A stretch of DNA of 43,399 bases from Sphingobacteriaceae bacterium (GCA_947453445.1 CANGGP010000024.1:1-43399), one strand, 5' to 3'. Positions 25,792 to 34,961 are shown, counted from the first letter of the stretch. The notes: a model not told the origin generated them from the letters alone. Made by a program: numbers and translations.

Positions 25792-26280
25792 TTAGTTCAA
25801 CAAAGATTTAACAGTGATGTTAAATGTAATTTTGTGTTCACCTTGCTTCGGATGTTGGGCGCCGCCTTTATCGCAATGTCCGTGGTGTTCGTTATGATTT
25901 CCACAATTTCCATGTCCGTCGTGGTGTTTATCTTTGTCGTGATGATCGCAATTGCCGCCATTATCGGCGTGTTGCGGATGGGTAATGGTCACCACATCGG
26001 TGCCGGTAAAACTAGGGTCGGGTGTATAAACAAAAGTACTGCTATTACTGCTGTCGACAATGGCGATGCTTGATTTTGCAGCGGCATTGGTAACACTCAC
26101 ATTGGCAGCATTGGCTGGTGTTGCCAAATTAAATTTGTAAACTTGATTGGCATTGATGCTAACGTTTACCGTTTCTTCGGTATTACTTACATCTTGTGGA
26201 TTATTTGCGGCAAATTTTTTGCACGAGCTCAATCCTATAAGAGCCAAGGCAACAAAGCCCATTAAAATTGTTTTTTTCAT
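25792..26280 (-). CDS. Lipoprotein with Ig-like fold and a His/Cys/Asp-rich loop
   Basis: This 162-residue protein begins with a lipoprotein signal (MKKTILMGFVALALIGLSSC). A bacterial Ig/cadherin-like domain follows: VNVSINANQVYKFNLATPAN, then FVYTPDPSFTGTDVVTITHP and, at the end, HKITFNITVKSLLN. Inserted before the last strand (residues ~107-150) is a stretch dense in His, Asp, Gly and Cys (NCDHHDKDKHHDGHGNCGNH and on), which looks able to bind zinc, nickel or copper. I do not recognise a named family. The insertion sits where a loop of the Ig fold would be, so it is probably surface exposed. Metal storage, chaperoning or sensing are all possible. It is monocistronic, with a strong terminator. 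Confidence 0.8.
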   Translation of the reverse strand: MKKTILMGFVALALIGLSSCKKFAANNPQDVSNTEETVNVSINANQVYKFNLATPANAANVSVTNAAAKSSIAIVDSSNSSTFVYTPDPSFTGTDVVTITHPQHADNGGNCDHHDKDKHHDGHGNCGNHNEHHGHCDKGGAQHPKQGEHKITFNITVKSLLN

Positions 26281-26430
26281 ATTCTTTTTTGTTGCAGATA
26301 ATTGCAGGATAAAATTAAGCTTAAAAAAAACATGCCTACATTAAATGAGGTTAAATAGCCCATTTAACAGGTATTGGCTTATTGCCACTTTGGCTTGGGT
26401 TATTCAACAACATTAAGGCCGGCAAAAGAT

Positions 26431-26438
26431 TATATTTG
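26431..26438 (+). promoter_or_regulatory. Candidate -7 box for the small lipoprotein gene
   Basis: TATATTTG matches TAnnTTTG and ends only 6 bases before the ATG at 26445, suggesting a leaderless transcript. No TTG lies at the usual distance upstream. Confidence 0.35.
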
Positions 26439-26444
26439 TTTGTG

Positions 26445-26825
26445 ATGAAAATATCGAATTCAATAATTAAAGTCATTAGCGCCTTGTTTATCTGTTCACT
26501 TGCTTTATGCAGCGGCTGCAAAGCCAAACAAAAAAACACTAGCACTGAAAAAATGAGCATTTGTTTACAAGAAAAAATGGAGGCATTTAAAAAAACAGTT
26601 TGTGCCAAAGGTGCTTCAATAAAACAATACCAATTTCAAAATGCCATTGTGTATGCATTTATACCCGGCAACTGTGGGGCAGATTTAAGCAGCGATATCG
26701 TGAATACTTCTTGCGAAACCATTGGTTTTTTGGGCGGCATCATGGGTAATTCAAAAATTAATGGTGAAGAATTTTCAAATGCCAATTGGTTAAAAACCAT
26801 TTGGACAATAGATGCTGAAAAATAA
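26445..26825 (+). CDS. Small lipoprotein, DUF6970-like
   Basis: This 126-residue protein begins MKISNSIIKVISALFICSLA and has a lipobox ending in CSGC. The frame extends to a TTG at 26382, but the ATG at 26445 begins the signal peptide. The mature part has four cysteines (CLQEKMEAFKKTVCAKGASI, GNCGADLSSDIVNTSCETIG), then FLGGIMGNSKINGEEFSNA and KTIWTI. This resembles a family of small Bacteroidota lipoproteins (I believe DUF6970) with no known function. The paired cysteines suggest disulfides in the periplasm. It is convergent with the aminotransferase-like gene, whose 3' end is only 10 bases away. Confidence 0.75.
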   Translation: MKISNSIIKVISALFICSLALCSGCKAKQKNTSTEKMSICLQEKMEAFKKTVCAKGASIKQYQFQNAIVYAFIPGNCGADLSSDIVNTSCETIGFLGGIMGNSKINGEEFSNANWLKTIWTIDAEK

Positions 26826-26835
26826 GATAGGTAGC

Positions 26836-28101
26836 TTAAGCAGAGGCCATGGCTTTCAAAGCATTTACCAGTACATCTAATTCTGAGAGGGTAGTGTAAA
26901 CATTGGGTGTAATTCTGCAGCCTTGCACACCTTTTCCATCAATGGCCACTGTATAAATATTATACTTTTTGAATAGGGTTTCTGCCATGAGGGCAGGCTT
27001 CATGTTAACGATGCCAACATTGGCAATGGCACAAGCGCGGCCTTCTTCTTCAGGTGTATTTAAAACAATGTTCTTTACCTGACGCACCTGTTTGGTCCAG
27101 TATGTTTGCAAATACTTTAATCTTTGCATTTTTCTTTCAGCGCCTAATTTTTGGTAATAGGCAATGGCATTGCTGATGGCTAAATCGGTGTGAACGGGTA
27201 TGGTTCCGGTGTGGTTTAATCGGGCAATATCATCCTCTTTTTTTTCCGTTTCGGCAAGTAAAGGCCAAATGCCTGAAATATTTTCTTTTTTTACATACAA
27301 GATGCCTGCACCCAAAGGCGTACTAAGCCACTTGTGTAATGAACAGGCATAATAATCGCAGTTTAAATCCTTGATTTTAAAAATCAGATGTGCAAAAGCG
27401 TGGGCGCCATCCACCATCACCTTCACCCCTTTGGCATGGGCCATATCACATATTTTTTTTACCGGTAGTATTTGACCGGTTATGTTAATCATGTGGCAAA
27501 TCATAATTAATTTTGTTTTACTGCTGATGGCATTTTCGTATAAGGCCACAATTTCTTCATCCGACTTTGGGTGCAATGGTATTGAAATCATTTTGTTTAC
27601 CATGCCTTGGCGTTTACTTACCTGCTGAAACATATCGAGCATGGCTCCGTAATCTTGTTCGGCCATAATGGCTTCATCGCCAGCTTGCCAATGCGTGCCG
27701 GCAATCACCATGTCGAGCGACTCAGTGGTGTTTCTTGTAATGATTAGCTCCTCCTTCGAACAGCCTGCCAATTCAGCCAGTTGGGCAGCTGCTTTTTGTT
27801 TATTGTCGAATTGCACAGTGCGCATGTAAAAGGCCCCTTGCAGATTGATATTTTTAATATGGTTGATATAAGCATCCAATACTTCGGTGGGTTGAATGCA
27901 ATAATAACCGTTTTCGAGGTTGATGTAATCCGATTTAAGCTGATAGCCTTGACGTATTCCCCACCAAAAACTTTCATCCGAAGCCAAATCTTCAGGAACC
28001 AGGTGATTAGCAGCTTCCAAGGCCTTTTCAAGTTTCGGAAAACTGATGCCTGCGCTTAAGGCCATTAAGGCAGAATTTTTAAGAAAAGTTCTTTTATCCA
28101 T
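26836..28101 (-). CDS. Exported class V aminotransferase-like PLP enzyme (Tat-type signal)
   Basis: This 421-residue enzyme starts at 28101 with MDKRTFLKNSALMALSAGIS, close to a twin-arginine signal (KR in place of RR), consistent with export of a folded cofactor enzyme. The fold is class V aminotransferase/isopenicillin-N epimerase-like: YINLENGYYCIQPTEVLDAY, ELIITRNTTESLDMVIAGTH, VMVDGAHAFAHL, and the PLP lysine in YYACSLHKWLSTPLGAG. Known relatives include epimerases, cysteine desulfurases and kynureninases; the substrate here is not known. The signal at the start and a similar cytoplasmic enzyme at 31640 make a pair worth comparing. A start at 28131 is possible but would bury the signal. 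Confidence 0.85.
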   Translation of the reverse strand: MDKRTFLKNSALMALSAGISFPKLEKALEAANHLVPEDLASDESFWWGIRQGYQLKSDYINLENGYYCIQPTEVLDAYINHIKNINLQGAFYMRTVQFDNKQKAAAQLAELAGCSKEELIITRNTTESLDMVIAGTHWQAGDEAIMAEQDYGAMLDMFQQVSKRQGMVNKMISIPLHPKSDEEIVALYENAISSKTKLIMICHMINITGQILPVKKICDMAHAKGVKVMVDGAHAFAHLIFKIKDLNCDYYACSLHKWLSTPLGAGILYVKKENISGIWPLLAETEKKEDDIARLNHTGTIPVHTDLAISNAIAYYQKLGAERKMQRLKYLQTYWTKQVRQVKNIVLNTPEEEGRACAIANVGIVNMKPALMAETLFKKYNIYTVAIDGKGVQGCRITPNVYTTLSELDVLVNALKAMASA

Positions 28102-28324
28102 TTTAAAAAGATTGAACAATGATGATGACAATGTTATTTATTTTTTTGAAAATACCTTTAGAATTAATTGTCTTTTGAAATGTTAAAATCGCAGCCGATG
28201 CACCGAATTTAGCATTTGTAAAAATATCGGTACAGTAAAGCTCAAAAAAGTGGATTTTTACCTAAAATTATTGCGACATCATTCTTTTTTTTCTACCTTA
28301 CCTGCTCATTAAAAACTAAAAAAT

Positions 28325-31300
28325 ATGAACAAAACTTACAAAACAATGTTCGCGTTTATCATGCTACTCGGTTTGATAACGTTTAATGCCGGTGCCCAAG
28401 CACTTTCCGGCACTGTCACGATTAATAGTGCCGGTACCGGCTCAACAAACTATACATCGTTCACAGCTTTTGCCACAGCTATCAACTCAGTCGGCATCAG
28501 CGGACCATTGGTAGTAAATGTTGTAGCCAATTCAGGTCCTTACAACGAACAACCTACTTTTAATCAAATTAGCGGTGCTAATGCCAGTGCCACCATTACC
28601 ATCAACGGTAACGGTAACTTATTGACATTTAACTCTTCAAGTTCAACCCAACCATGGACATTAAACATGGCCGGTGCTGATTATTTTTATTTTAACAACT
28701 TAAACTTGCAAGGGCAAGGTGCAACGTACGCAATTGTTTGCGCCATGAATGCAGGTGCTGATAACAATGTGTTCAGTGCTTGTACATTCTCTGCTCCTGC
28801 CAACGGTACTTCATCTTACCAAGTGCCTTTGTGTTTTAGTCCAAACGCACTTTCAGCAACAACAGGTGGTAACTCAGGAAACAACAACACTTTTACAGGT
28901 TGTCAATTTTACAGTGGCTATTATTGTATTTGGGGTGGTGGTTTCACAACTGCGCCTTATCAATCAGGTAATAAAATTATAGGCTGTTCAATTCAAGATT
29001 ATTATTATTATGGTATGTACTGGTATTATCAAACATATTCTACCATTACAAATAACATCTGTGAAAGACCAACTAGAACAACTTTAACAACTTCTTTCTA
29101 TGGTATTATGATTTATTATAACCAAGGTACTTTGTGTGAAGGTAACATTGTACAAAAACCTTACGAAACTGCACCAACCACTGCCGGAACTTGTTATTGC
29201 TTTTATTGGTATGCCCCTATTACACCGCAACCAATTCCTAAAAACACTTACAGAAATAACGTTGTAAGAAACATCAGAACAACCGGACAAATTTATGGTG
29301 CCTATTGTTATTATGCTTCAGGCGATATTTACCACAACACTTTCTCATTCGACGAAACAGCTTCAACAGGCGGCGGGGTTTATGGTTTGTATTTTGGTGG
29401 TTCAACTTCTTATACAGATTTTGAAATTAAAAACAACAATATTTCAATTACAAAAGGTGGTGCCGGTGCAAAATACGGCATGTATGCAGCAGCAATGTAT
29501 GCCGGCATCAACATCAATGGAAACAACATTTATGTAAACAGTGCAGGTGGTGGTAACAATCACGGTTACTTAAGTACTTTAGGAACTGCCGCAACTTTTA
29601 CTGCATGGCAAGCTTACAATGTGGATCAAGTTGGTTCAAACATCAATCCTACATTCGTAAACATCCTTACCGATTTACATCCAACCAATAATGCCATGGA
29701 TAACATTGGTATGCCTTTGGGTGTTGTATTTGATCAAACAGCGGCCATTAGAAATCAAACTACACCTGACATGGGTGCTTATGAATTTAATACGCCAAAT
29801 TGTGCCAGTACCCCTTCAGTTAACTCTGTAGTTGGTGCCAACTATGTGTTATGTCCTGGTCAAAGCGCCAATTTAGCGATTGGAAATTTAAACTCTTTAT
29901 CACCAATTGGTATCACTTACCAATGGCAATATTCAACAGTATCAGGTGTTGGTCCATGGACAAGCATTCCGGGTGCTAACGGTTTAACCTATGCTACACC
30001 AAGTACCTATAGCAATACTTATTATAGTGTAGTGATTACTTGTACCAATGCAAGTGGTAGCACAGTACCGGTAACTACTTTAAACATTGCCACTCCAACA
30101 CAAAGTACTGTACCTTATTTTGAAAGTTTCGAAGGCATTGGTTTGAATAACCGTTTACCGAATTGTTCATGGTATTCACCTGCCTTGGGTGGTGCTGCAA
30201 AAAGTAGTACATCGGCTGCAACCGGAAACAGAATTGCCCGCACTGGTAGCGCATTCGGCTATTTTGATTTGGGTTCAGGTACCGGTGCAAATTATTATTA
30301 TACCAATGGTATTACATTAAATGCGGGTATCACTTACTCAGTTTCTACTTGGTTCCAAACCGATTTTACAGGAGCAACCAATTGGTCTGATTTATCTATT
30401 TTATTAGGTACCAGTCAAAGTACAACCGGTTTAGTAAGCTTGGCTTCTACCAACGGTCCTGCCGTTAGTGCCATTTACAAATCATTATCGGGCACATTTA
30501 GCGTGGCAACAACAGGTGTATATTATGTTGCAGTGCGCGGTACTGCCGGTGCAGGTACAGCCCAATATTTAACTTGGGATGATTTGGCCATTACCATTCC
30601 TTGTACATCAAACTTCAACACCCCTAACTTAACTGCATCTACCAACCAAGGCACCATTTGTGCAGGTTCACAGGCTGTAATTAATGCATCAGGTGCGAAT
30701 ACTTATGTTTGGAGCAACGGCGCAACAGGCTCATCTGTTTCAGTTAGTCCTATTACACAAACAACTTATTCAGTTGTTGGCACCAGCTCTTTAAGCGGTT
30801 GTACCAATACTGTAACACAAGTTATTTTTGTGAACCCTGCTCCTTCAATTGCTTTGTTTGCAAATCCGCCAATTGTATGTTCAGGTGCACCAACCAATTT
30901 AATGACATCTGTAATTGGATCAGGTAATGTAAACTTTGCTTGGAGCAATCAAATGACAGGTGCTAACATTGTTGTAACACCAACTGCAAATACTTCTTAT
31001 ACAGTAATTGCAACAGGTCAAAATGGTTGTAGCATTAATTCTGCCATTTCGGTGTCAGTTAATCCTTTACCATCTATTAACGTGGCGGTGAGCAATGCAG
31101 CCATTTGTTTGGCTGATAACTTAATGTTAACTGCCAGTGGTGCTGCCAATTACCAATGGGTATCAAGCACATCCAATGTTGTATTGGTTGGTTCAACCGT
31201 TAATACCAACATCAATACTTTAGGTGCTACAGTATTTACTGTAACCGGTACCGATGTAAAAGGTTGTCAAAGCTACACCACCACTAACATTACCGTAAAT

Positions 31301-31564
31301 GCTTGTACAGGATTAAATGAATTAAGCAAAAACAGCGAAATCAGCATTTATCCAAATCCAAACACCGGTATCTTTACTGTTGCTTTTGTTAGCGCAGGTC
31401 AACACCAAGTAAATGTTGTTGATGTTACAGGTCGCTTAATCAACAGCACCAGCACTGAATCACAAAAAGCAGAAATCAACATCAGCAACATGGCTGCAGG
31501 TGTTTATTATGTTAAGGTGAGCAGCGGTGATGTTAACAGCACTTACAAAATTGTAAAACAATAA
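28325..31564 (+). CDS. T9SS cargo protein with beta-helix and Ig-like modules
   Basis: This 1079-residue protein begins with a signal peptide (MNKTYKTMFAFIMLLGLITF, cleavage near AGAQ). Residues ~30-490 form a right-handed beta-helix type region (ATITINGNGNLLTF, YFYFNNLNLQGQ, repeated N/G turns) with a striking tyrosine-rich stretch (DYYYYGMYWYYQTYS). An Ig-like module (~500-590), a jelly-roll/MAM-like segment starting at YFESFEGIGLNNRLP (~600-765) and three Ig-like modules follow. The first of these (GTICAGSQAVINASGANTYV) is close to the repeats of the giant adhesin. The end is a type A sorting domain (ISIYPNPNTGIFTV, VVDVTGRLI, MAAGVYYVKVSSG). Beta-helix regions frequently bind or cut polysaccharides; no catalytic residues are identifiable. 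A terminator follows closely. Confidence 0.9.
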   Translation: MNKTYKTMFAFIMLLGLITFNAGAQALSGTVTINSAGTGSTNYTSFTAFATAINSVGISGPLVVNVVANSGPYNEQPTFNQISGANASATITINGNGNLLTFNSSSSTQPWTLNMAGADYFYFNNLNLQGQGATYAIVCAMNAGADNNVFSACTFSAPANGTSSYQVPLCFSPNALSATTGGNSGNNNTFTGCQFYSGYYCIWGGGFTTAPYQSGNKIIGCSIQDYYYYGMYWYYQTYSTITNNICERPTRTTLTTSFYGIMIYYNQGTLCEGNIVQKPYETAPTTAGTCYCFYWYAPITPQPIPKNTYRNNVVRNIRTTGQIYGAYCYYASGDIYHNTFSFDETASTGGGVYGLYFGGSTSYTDFEIKNNNISITKGGAGAKYGMYAAAMYAGININGNNIYVNSAGGGNNHGYLSTLGTAATFTAWQAYNVDQVGSNINPTFVNILTDLHPTNNAMDNIGMPLGVVFDQTAAIRNQTTPDMGAYEFNTPNCASTPSVNSVVGANYVLCPGQSANLAIGNLNSLSPIGITYQWQYSTVSGVGPWTSIPGANGLTYATPSTYSNTYYSVVITCTNASGSTVPVTTLNIATPTQSTVPYFESFEGIGLNNRLPNCSWYSPALGGAAKSSTSAATGNRIARTGSAFGYFDLGSGTGANYYYTNGITLNAGITYSVSTWFQTDFTGATNWSDLSILLGTSQSTTGLVSLASTNGPAVSAIYKSLSGTFSVATTGVYYVAVRGTAGAGTAQYLTWDDLAITIPCTSNFNTPNLTASTNQGTICAGSQAVINASGANTYVWSNGATGSSVSVSPITQTTYSVVGTSSLSGCTNTVTQVIFVNPAPSIALFANPPIVCSGAPTNLMTSVIGSGNVNFAWSNQMTGANIVVTPTANTSYTVIATGQNGCSINSAISVSVNPLPSINVAVSNAAICLADNLMLTASGAANYQWVSSTSNVVLVGSTVNTNINTLGATVFTVTGTDVKGCQSYTTTNITVNACTGLNELSKNSEISIYPNPNTGIFTVAFVSAGQHQVNVVDVTGRLINSTSTESQKAEINISNMAAGVYYVKVSSGDVNSTYKIVKQ

Positions 31565-31580
31565 TTAATTTCTTTTCTTT

Positions 31581-31614
31581 AAAGCCTTGTGTGAAAGCAC
31601 AAGGCTTTTTTTTT
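31581..31614 (+). terminator. Rho-independent terminator after the beta-helix T9SS gene
   Basis: AAAGCCTTGTG (31581-31591), loop TGAAAG, CACAAGGCTTT (31598-31608) form an 11-base perfect stem followed by a T run. It lies 16 bases after the stop at 31564. Confidence 0.9.
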
Positions 31615-31639
31615 GTCTAAAAATTTATCCGTTTATATC

Positions 31640-32818
31640 ATGCAAGCAATGGCACATCTTCGCGATCAATTTTACCTCGATCAAAACATTACCTTTTTAA
31701 ATTTTGGTTCATTTGGTGCTTGCCCTAAACCTATTTTTGAAGATTATCAAAAATGGCAAATTGAATTAGAAAGGGAACCGGTGCAGTTTATCACTGTAAA
31801 CGGCTTAAAGTACTTGCAAAATTCGCGAGAAGCACTGGCCCAATACCTCAGTTGCGATGCTGATGATTTGGTGTATTGCAACAATCCCTCTTTTGCCGTT
31901 AACACCATTGCCCGCAGCATTGGTTTAAAAGCCGGCGATGAAGTATTGAGCACAAACATCGAATATGGCGCTTGCGACAAAGTTTGGCAATATTACTGCG
32001 AACAACAAGGTGCCAAATACATTCGTCAAAAAATTAATTTACCGCTCACTAATAAAAACCAATTTATTGACGATTTTTTCAAAGGTTTAAGTGCCAAAAC
32101 AAAACTCATTTTTATTAGTCATATTACCAGTAGCACAGCCCTAATTTTACCGGTGCAAGAAATATGTGATATTGCCAAAAGCAAAGGCATCCTCACTTTT
32201 GTTGATGGTGCGCATGCGCCGGCACAGGTTGAATTAAACCTCAGTTCACTGAATGCAGATTTTTACACCGGCGCTTGTCATAAATGGATGATGACACCCA
32301 AAGGCTGTTCATTTTTGTATGTGAATCGCCAATTGCAAGCCTCTATCGATCCGCTCGTGATTAGTTGGGGATACAAAAGCGCTTTTCCTTCACATTCCCT
32401 TTTTCTTGATTACCACCAAATGCAAGGCACCCGCGATTTCTCGGCCTTTTTAACGGTACCTAAAGCTTTGGCCTTTATGAAAGAAAACAATTGGCAATCA
32501 GTGTCGGCCGCCTGCAAACAATTGGTTCGACAAAATGCTGAACGCTTTTGTGCACTATTCAACACCAAAGCGCTGGCCCCAATTACAGAAGAATTTATCG
32601 GTCAAATGTTCAGCCTTCCAATTCAATGCGAAGAACCTGAAAAACTTCAAAGGCTTTTGTTTGAAAAATACCACATCGAAATACCGGTGATGCGCATGGA
32701 TGCACAAGTGTTTATCCGCTATTCGATCAACGCATTTAACAGCCAAGAAGATTTAGATATTTTGTACAAAGCGCTTGAGGAGATAAAATCGCAAACAAAT
32801 TTATTTGGTGTGAATTAA
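31640..32818 (+). CDS. Class V aminotransferase-like PLP enzyme (isopenicillin-N epimerase-like)
   Basis: This 392-residue cytoplasmic enzyme starts at ATG 31640 (31649 is also possible; the frame reaches a TTG at 31613 that lies in the terminator T run and is rejected). Family features are FLNFGSFGACPKPIFEDYQ, DLVYCNNPSFAVNTIARSIG, TFVDGAHAPAQVELNL and the PLP lysine in FYTGACHKWMMTPKGCSFLY. Relatives include epimerases and cysteine desulfurase-like lyases; the substrate is unknown. It has no signal peptide, unlike the related enzyme at 26836. Its last 18 bases overlap the end of the convergent holB gene. Confidence 0.87.
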   Translation: MQAMAHLRDQFYLDQNITFLNFGSFGACPKPIFEDYQKWQIELEREPVQFITVNGLKYLQNSREALAQYLSCDADDLVYCNNPSFAVNTIARSIGLKAGDEVLSTNIEYGACDKVWQYYCEQQGAKYIRQKINLPLTNKNQFIDDFFKGLSAKTKLIFISHITSSTALILPVQEICDIAKSKGILTFVDGAHAPAQVELNLSSLNADFYTGACHKWMMTPKGCSFLYVNRQLQASIDPLVISWGYKSAFPSHSLFLDYHQMQGTRDFSAFLTVPKALAFMKENNWQSVSAACKQLVRQNAERFCALFNTKALAPITEEFIGQMFSLPIQCEEPEKLQRLLFEKYHIEIPVMRMDAQVFIRYSINAFNSQEDLDILYKALEEIKSQTNLFGVN

Positions 32819-33922
32819 TTCATTTGTGCAAAGCATCAAATCTAAAAACAAAATTTTAGGATTCGCGTTACGTTCGATGTAATAATAATTGCTGTTAAAT
32901 TCATGCACCAAACGCTCATAATTTTTTTGATTAATAAAAGGCGCAAACTTTTCAAGAAACACCTTTTCTTGACCACTTAAGCGCACCAATGATTTGTTGC
33001 CGTAATTATACATCAAACAATCTCGAAAAACTTCCAAAGCATATTGTAAAAACTGCTTTTGTTTTTCCCTGCCCCTACTTGCATTTTCATCTACCCATTG
33101 CAAAGCTTTTCCGCAATCGAATCGCAAAGCCAAACGCATAAAATTTTGAAAATCATTTAAAAAGGAAATATTCTCATCGTTGTGTAACAACAATTGTATG
33201 GCTTCTCCATAATTGCCATTGGCCAACACTGCTGTTTGTTTAGCCACATCGGCATTCACTTGATAATTGGCCATTAATGCCGCACTTATTTCTTCTTCAC
33301 TACATTGGTGAAAATGTATTTGTTGTACACGTGATAAAATGGTCGACAACAATTGCTCTGTATTTGAACTCACCAAAATAAAAATAGTTTGATCAGGTGG
33401 TTCCTCTAAAATTTTCAGTAGTTTATTAGCCGCATCCACATGCATTTTTTCAGGCTGCCATATAATCACCACTTTGTATGAACCTTCGTAACTCGTATAA
33501 CTTAGTTTACGAAGTATGTCGTTGGCCTCCTCAACCGGAATAATGGGCTGTTTGTTCTCTGCACTAATATTGCCAAACCAGTCGTTTAAACCCATGTAAG
33601 GCTGATCCAAAAAAAACAATCTGAAATCTTTCGACAAATCATCACTGCTTTTTACTTCCTTGCTTTTTGCGATTGGAAAAACCAAATGCAAATCGGGATG
33701 AATGAGCTTGCTGATGCGTTGACAAGCCGAACAAGTTGTACAAGGACCGCTTTCAGTTTTTTGATTACAAAATAAATGTTGCACAAAAGCCATTGCCATG
33801 GGCAAATGTCCACAACCATCTTTACCGCTAAACAACAAAGCATGCGGCACCTTTTTGCTGTTCACCATTTTTTGAAGTCTTTGCTTCACCTCCGCTTGTC
33901 CTATGATGTCGTTATACTTCAA
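32801..33922 (-). CDS. holB: DNA polymerase III delta-prime-like clamp-loader subunit
   Basis: This 373-residue AAA-type protein begins MKYNDIIGQAEVKQRLQKMV and has the clamp-loader order: a P-loop-like SGKDGCGHLPMA (residues 32-43), a zinc knuckle with Cys52, 61, 64 and 67, DANKLLKILEEPPDQTIFIL and STILSRVQQIHF (the SRC-like region). The lysine of the P-loop is replaced by His39, which agrees with delta-prime subunits that do not bind ATP, as opposed to DnaX. The ATG follows the pth stop directly (stop ends at 33923). Together with pth and the SET-domain gene it forms a minus-strand operon. Its end overlaps the convergent aminotransferase gene by 18 bases. Confidence 0.88.
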   Translation of the reverse strand: MKYNDIIGQAEVKQRLQKMVNSKKVPHALLFSGKDGCGHLPMAMAFVQHLFCNQKTESGPCTTCSACQRISKLIHPDLHLVFPIAKSKEVKSSDDLSKDFRLFFLDQPYMGLNDWFGNISAENKQPIIPVEEANDILRKLSYTSYEGSYKVVIIWQPEKMHVDAANKLLKILEEPPDQTIFILVSSNTEQLLSTILSRVQQIHFHQCSEEEISAALMANYQVNADVAKQTAVLANGNYGEAIQLLLHNDENISFLNDFQNFMRLALRFDCGKALQWVDENASRGREKQKQFLQYALEVFRDCLMYNYGNKSLVRLSGQEKVFLEKFAPFINQKNYERLVHEFNSNYYYIERNANPKILFLDLMLCTNELIHTK

Positions 33923-34489
33923 TTATTTGGTGTTATATTGATTCATGCACCTTTGTAAACCGATGAATGCAAATGCTTTTACTGCCTCTGCAGCCAATGC
34001 CACGCGCTCATTCAAGGTTTTTAATTCTTCTTCATTCCATTTGCCCAACACATAATTGATTTGGGCGCCTTTATTAAATTCGTTGTGAATGCCAAAGCGT
34101 AATCGTGGATATTGATTGCTGTTCAAGACCTCTTGTATATTTTTTAAACCATTGTGGCCGCCGTCGCTGCCCTTAGGACCAATCCTAATTTTCCCAAAAG
34201 GTAAAGCCAATTCATCTACCAGTACCATGGTATTATCGATGCTGATTTTTTCGGCTTGCATCCAATAATTTAATGCCTTGCCGCTTAAATTCATATAGGT
34301 ACTTGGTTTAATCAACAAGAGCAATTTGCCTTTGTGCTTCAACTCAGCCACATCGGCATAACGATCGGTTTTAAACTTAATGCCGGCTTCTTGTGCCAAG
34401 TAATTTACAATCTTAAAACCAATGTTATGCCGGGTTTCGGCATATTCCTCTCCTATATTTCCCAATCCAACGATTAAAAATTTACTCAT
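33923..34489 (-). CDS. pth: Peptidyl-tRNA hydrolase
   Basis: This 188-residue enzyme has the normal length of bacterial Pth and its conserved parts: FLIVGLGNIGEEYAETRHNI with catalytic His21 and substrate-binding Asn11, then KPSTYMNLSGKAL, VLVDELALPFGKIRIGPKGS and DGGHNGLKNI. It releases peptides from peptidyl-tRNA that has dropped off ribosomes, in the cytoplasm. It lies between the SET-domain gene (41 bases upstream) and holB (adjacent), a housekeeping arrangement. The ATG at 34489 is the only sensible start. Confidence 0.96.
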   Translation of the reverse strand: MSKFLIVGLGNIGEEYAETRHNIGFKIVNYLAQEAGIKFKTDRYADVAELKHKGKLLLLIKPSTYMNLSGKALNYWMQAEKISIDNTMVLVDELALPFGKIRIGPKGSDGGHNGLKNIQEVLNSNQYPRLRFGIHNEFNKGAQINYVLGKWNEEELKTLNERVALAAEAVKAFAFIGLQRCMNQYNTK

Positions 34490-34530
34490 GAAATAAGGTG
34501 CTTACAAAGGCGAAAATTGTTCAATCAAAT

Positions 34531-34953
34531 TTATGATTTATTCTTGTATAATTTGTGTTTGATGTTGTATCGAATACAATCCCAATATTCCTTGGTGTAA
34601 CTCACAAATATTTCTTCACCGGCCTTGATATCGCGGGTGGCCACAATAAAACAGCGATCGTCAAAAATATCATACACTGCATTGTTTTTTAAACCCTTCA
34701 CCTTGCTTAATCCTTCTGCATCATTTGCAAAACGGGCTTTATAACGCGGCGTTGAAAAGGCATCAATACAACGTTTGTTGCTGATAAAAAACAAATACCC
34801 GTCTTTGTCTTCCTTCACACGTTTGGTGTATTCTTTCCAATCAATAATTTCACCTTTGTATTCAATAATTTTACTGTCTTTTTTGATTGCCTTATTGGTG
34901 AACAATCCCTTGCCTGCGTTTGGTAACAACGAGGTTTTTACAATTAATGCCAT
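34531..34953 (-). CDS. Small SET-domain protein, putative protein lysine methyltransferase
   Basis: This 140-residue protein is one SET domain: GKGLFTNKAIKKDSKIIEY at the start (the GxG-type S-adenosylmethionine loop), YKGEIIDWKEY, YLFFISNKRCIDAFSTPRY, ARFANDAEG (in place of the eukaryotic RFINHSC motif) and GEEIFVSYTKEYW with the usual tyrosine. SET domains move methyl groups to protein lysines; in bacteria the targets are mostly unknown, and ribosomal or DNA-binding proteins are possible. It is first in the unit with pth and holB, and a promoter box lies just before it. There is no sign of recent transfer in the immediate surroundings. Confidence 0.85.
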   Translation of the reverse strand: MALIVKTSLLPNAGKGLFTNKAIKKDSKIIEYKGEIIDWKEYTKRVKEDKDGYLFFISNKRCIDAFSTPRYKARFANDAEGLSKVKGLKNNAVYDIFDDRCFIVATRDIKAGEEIFVSYTKEYWDCIRYNIKHKLYKNKS

Positions 34954-34961
34954 AGTGGCGA

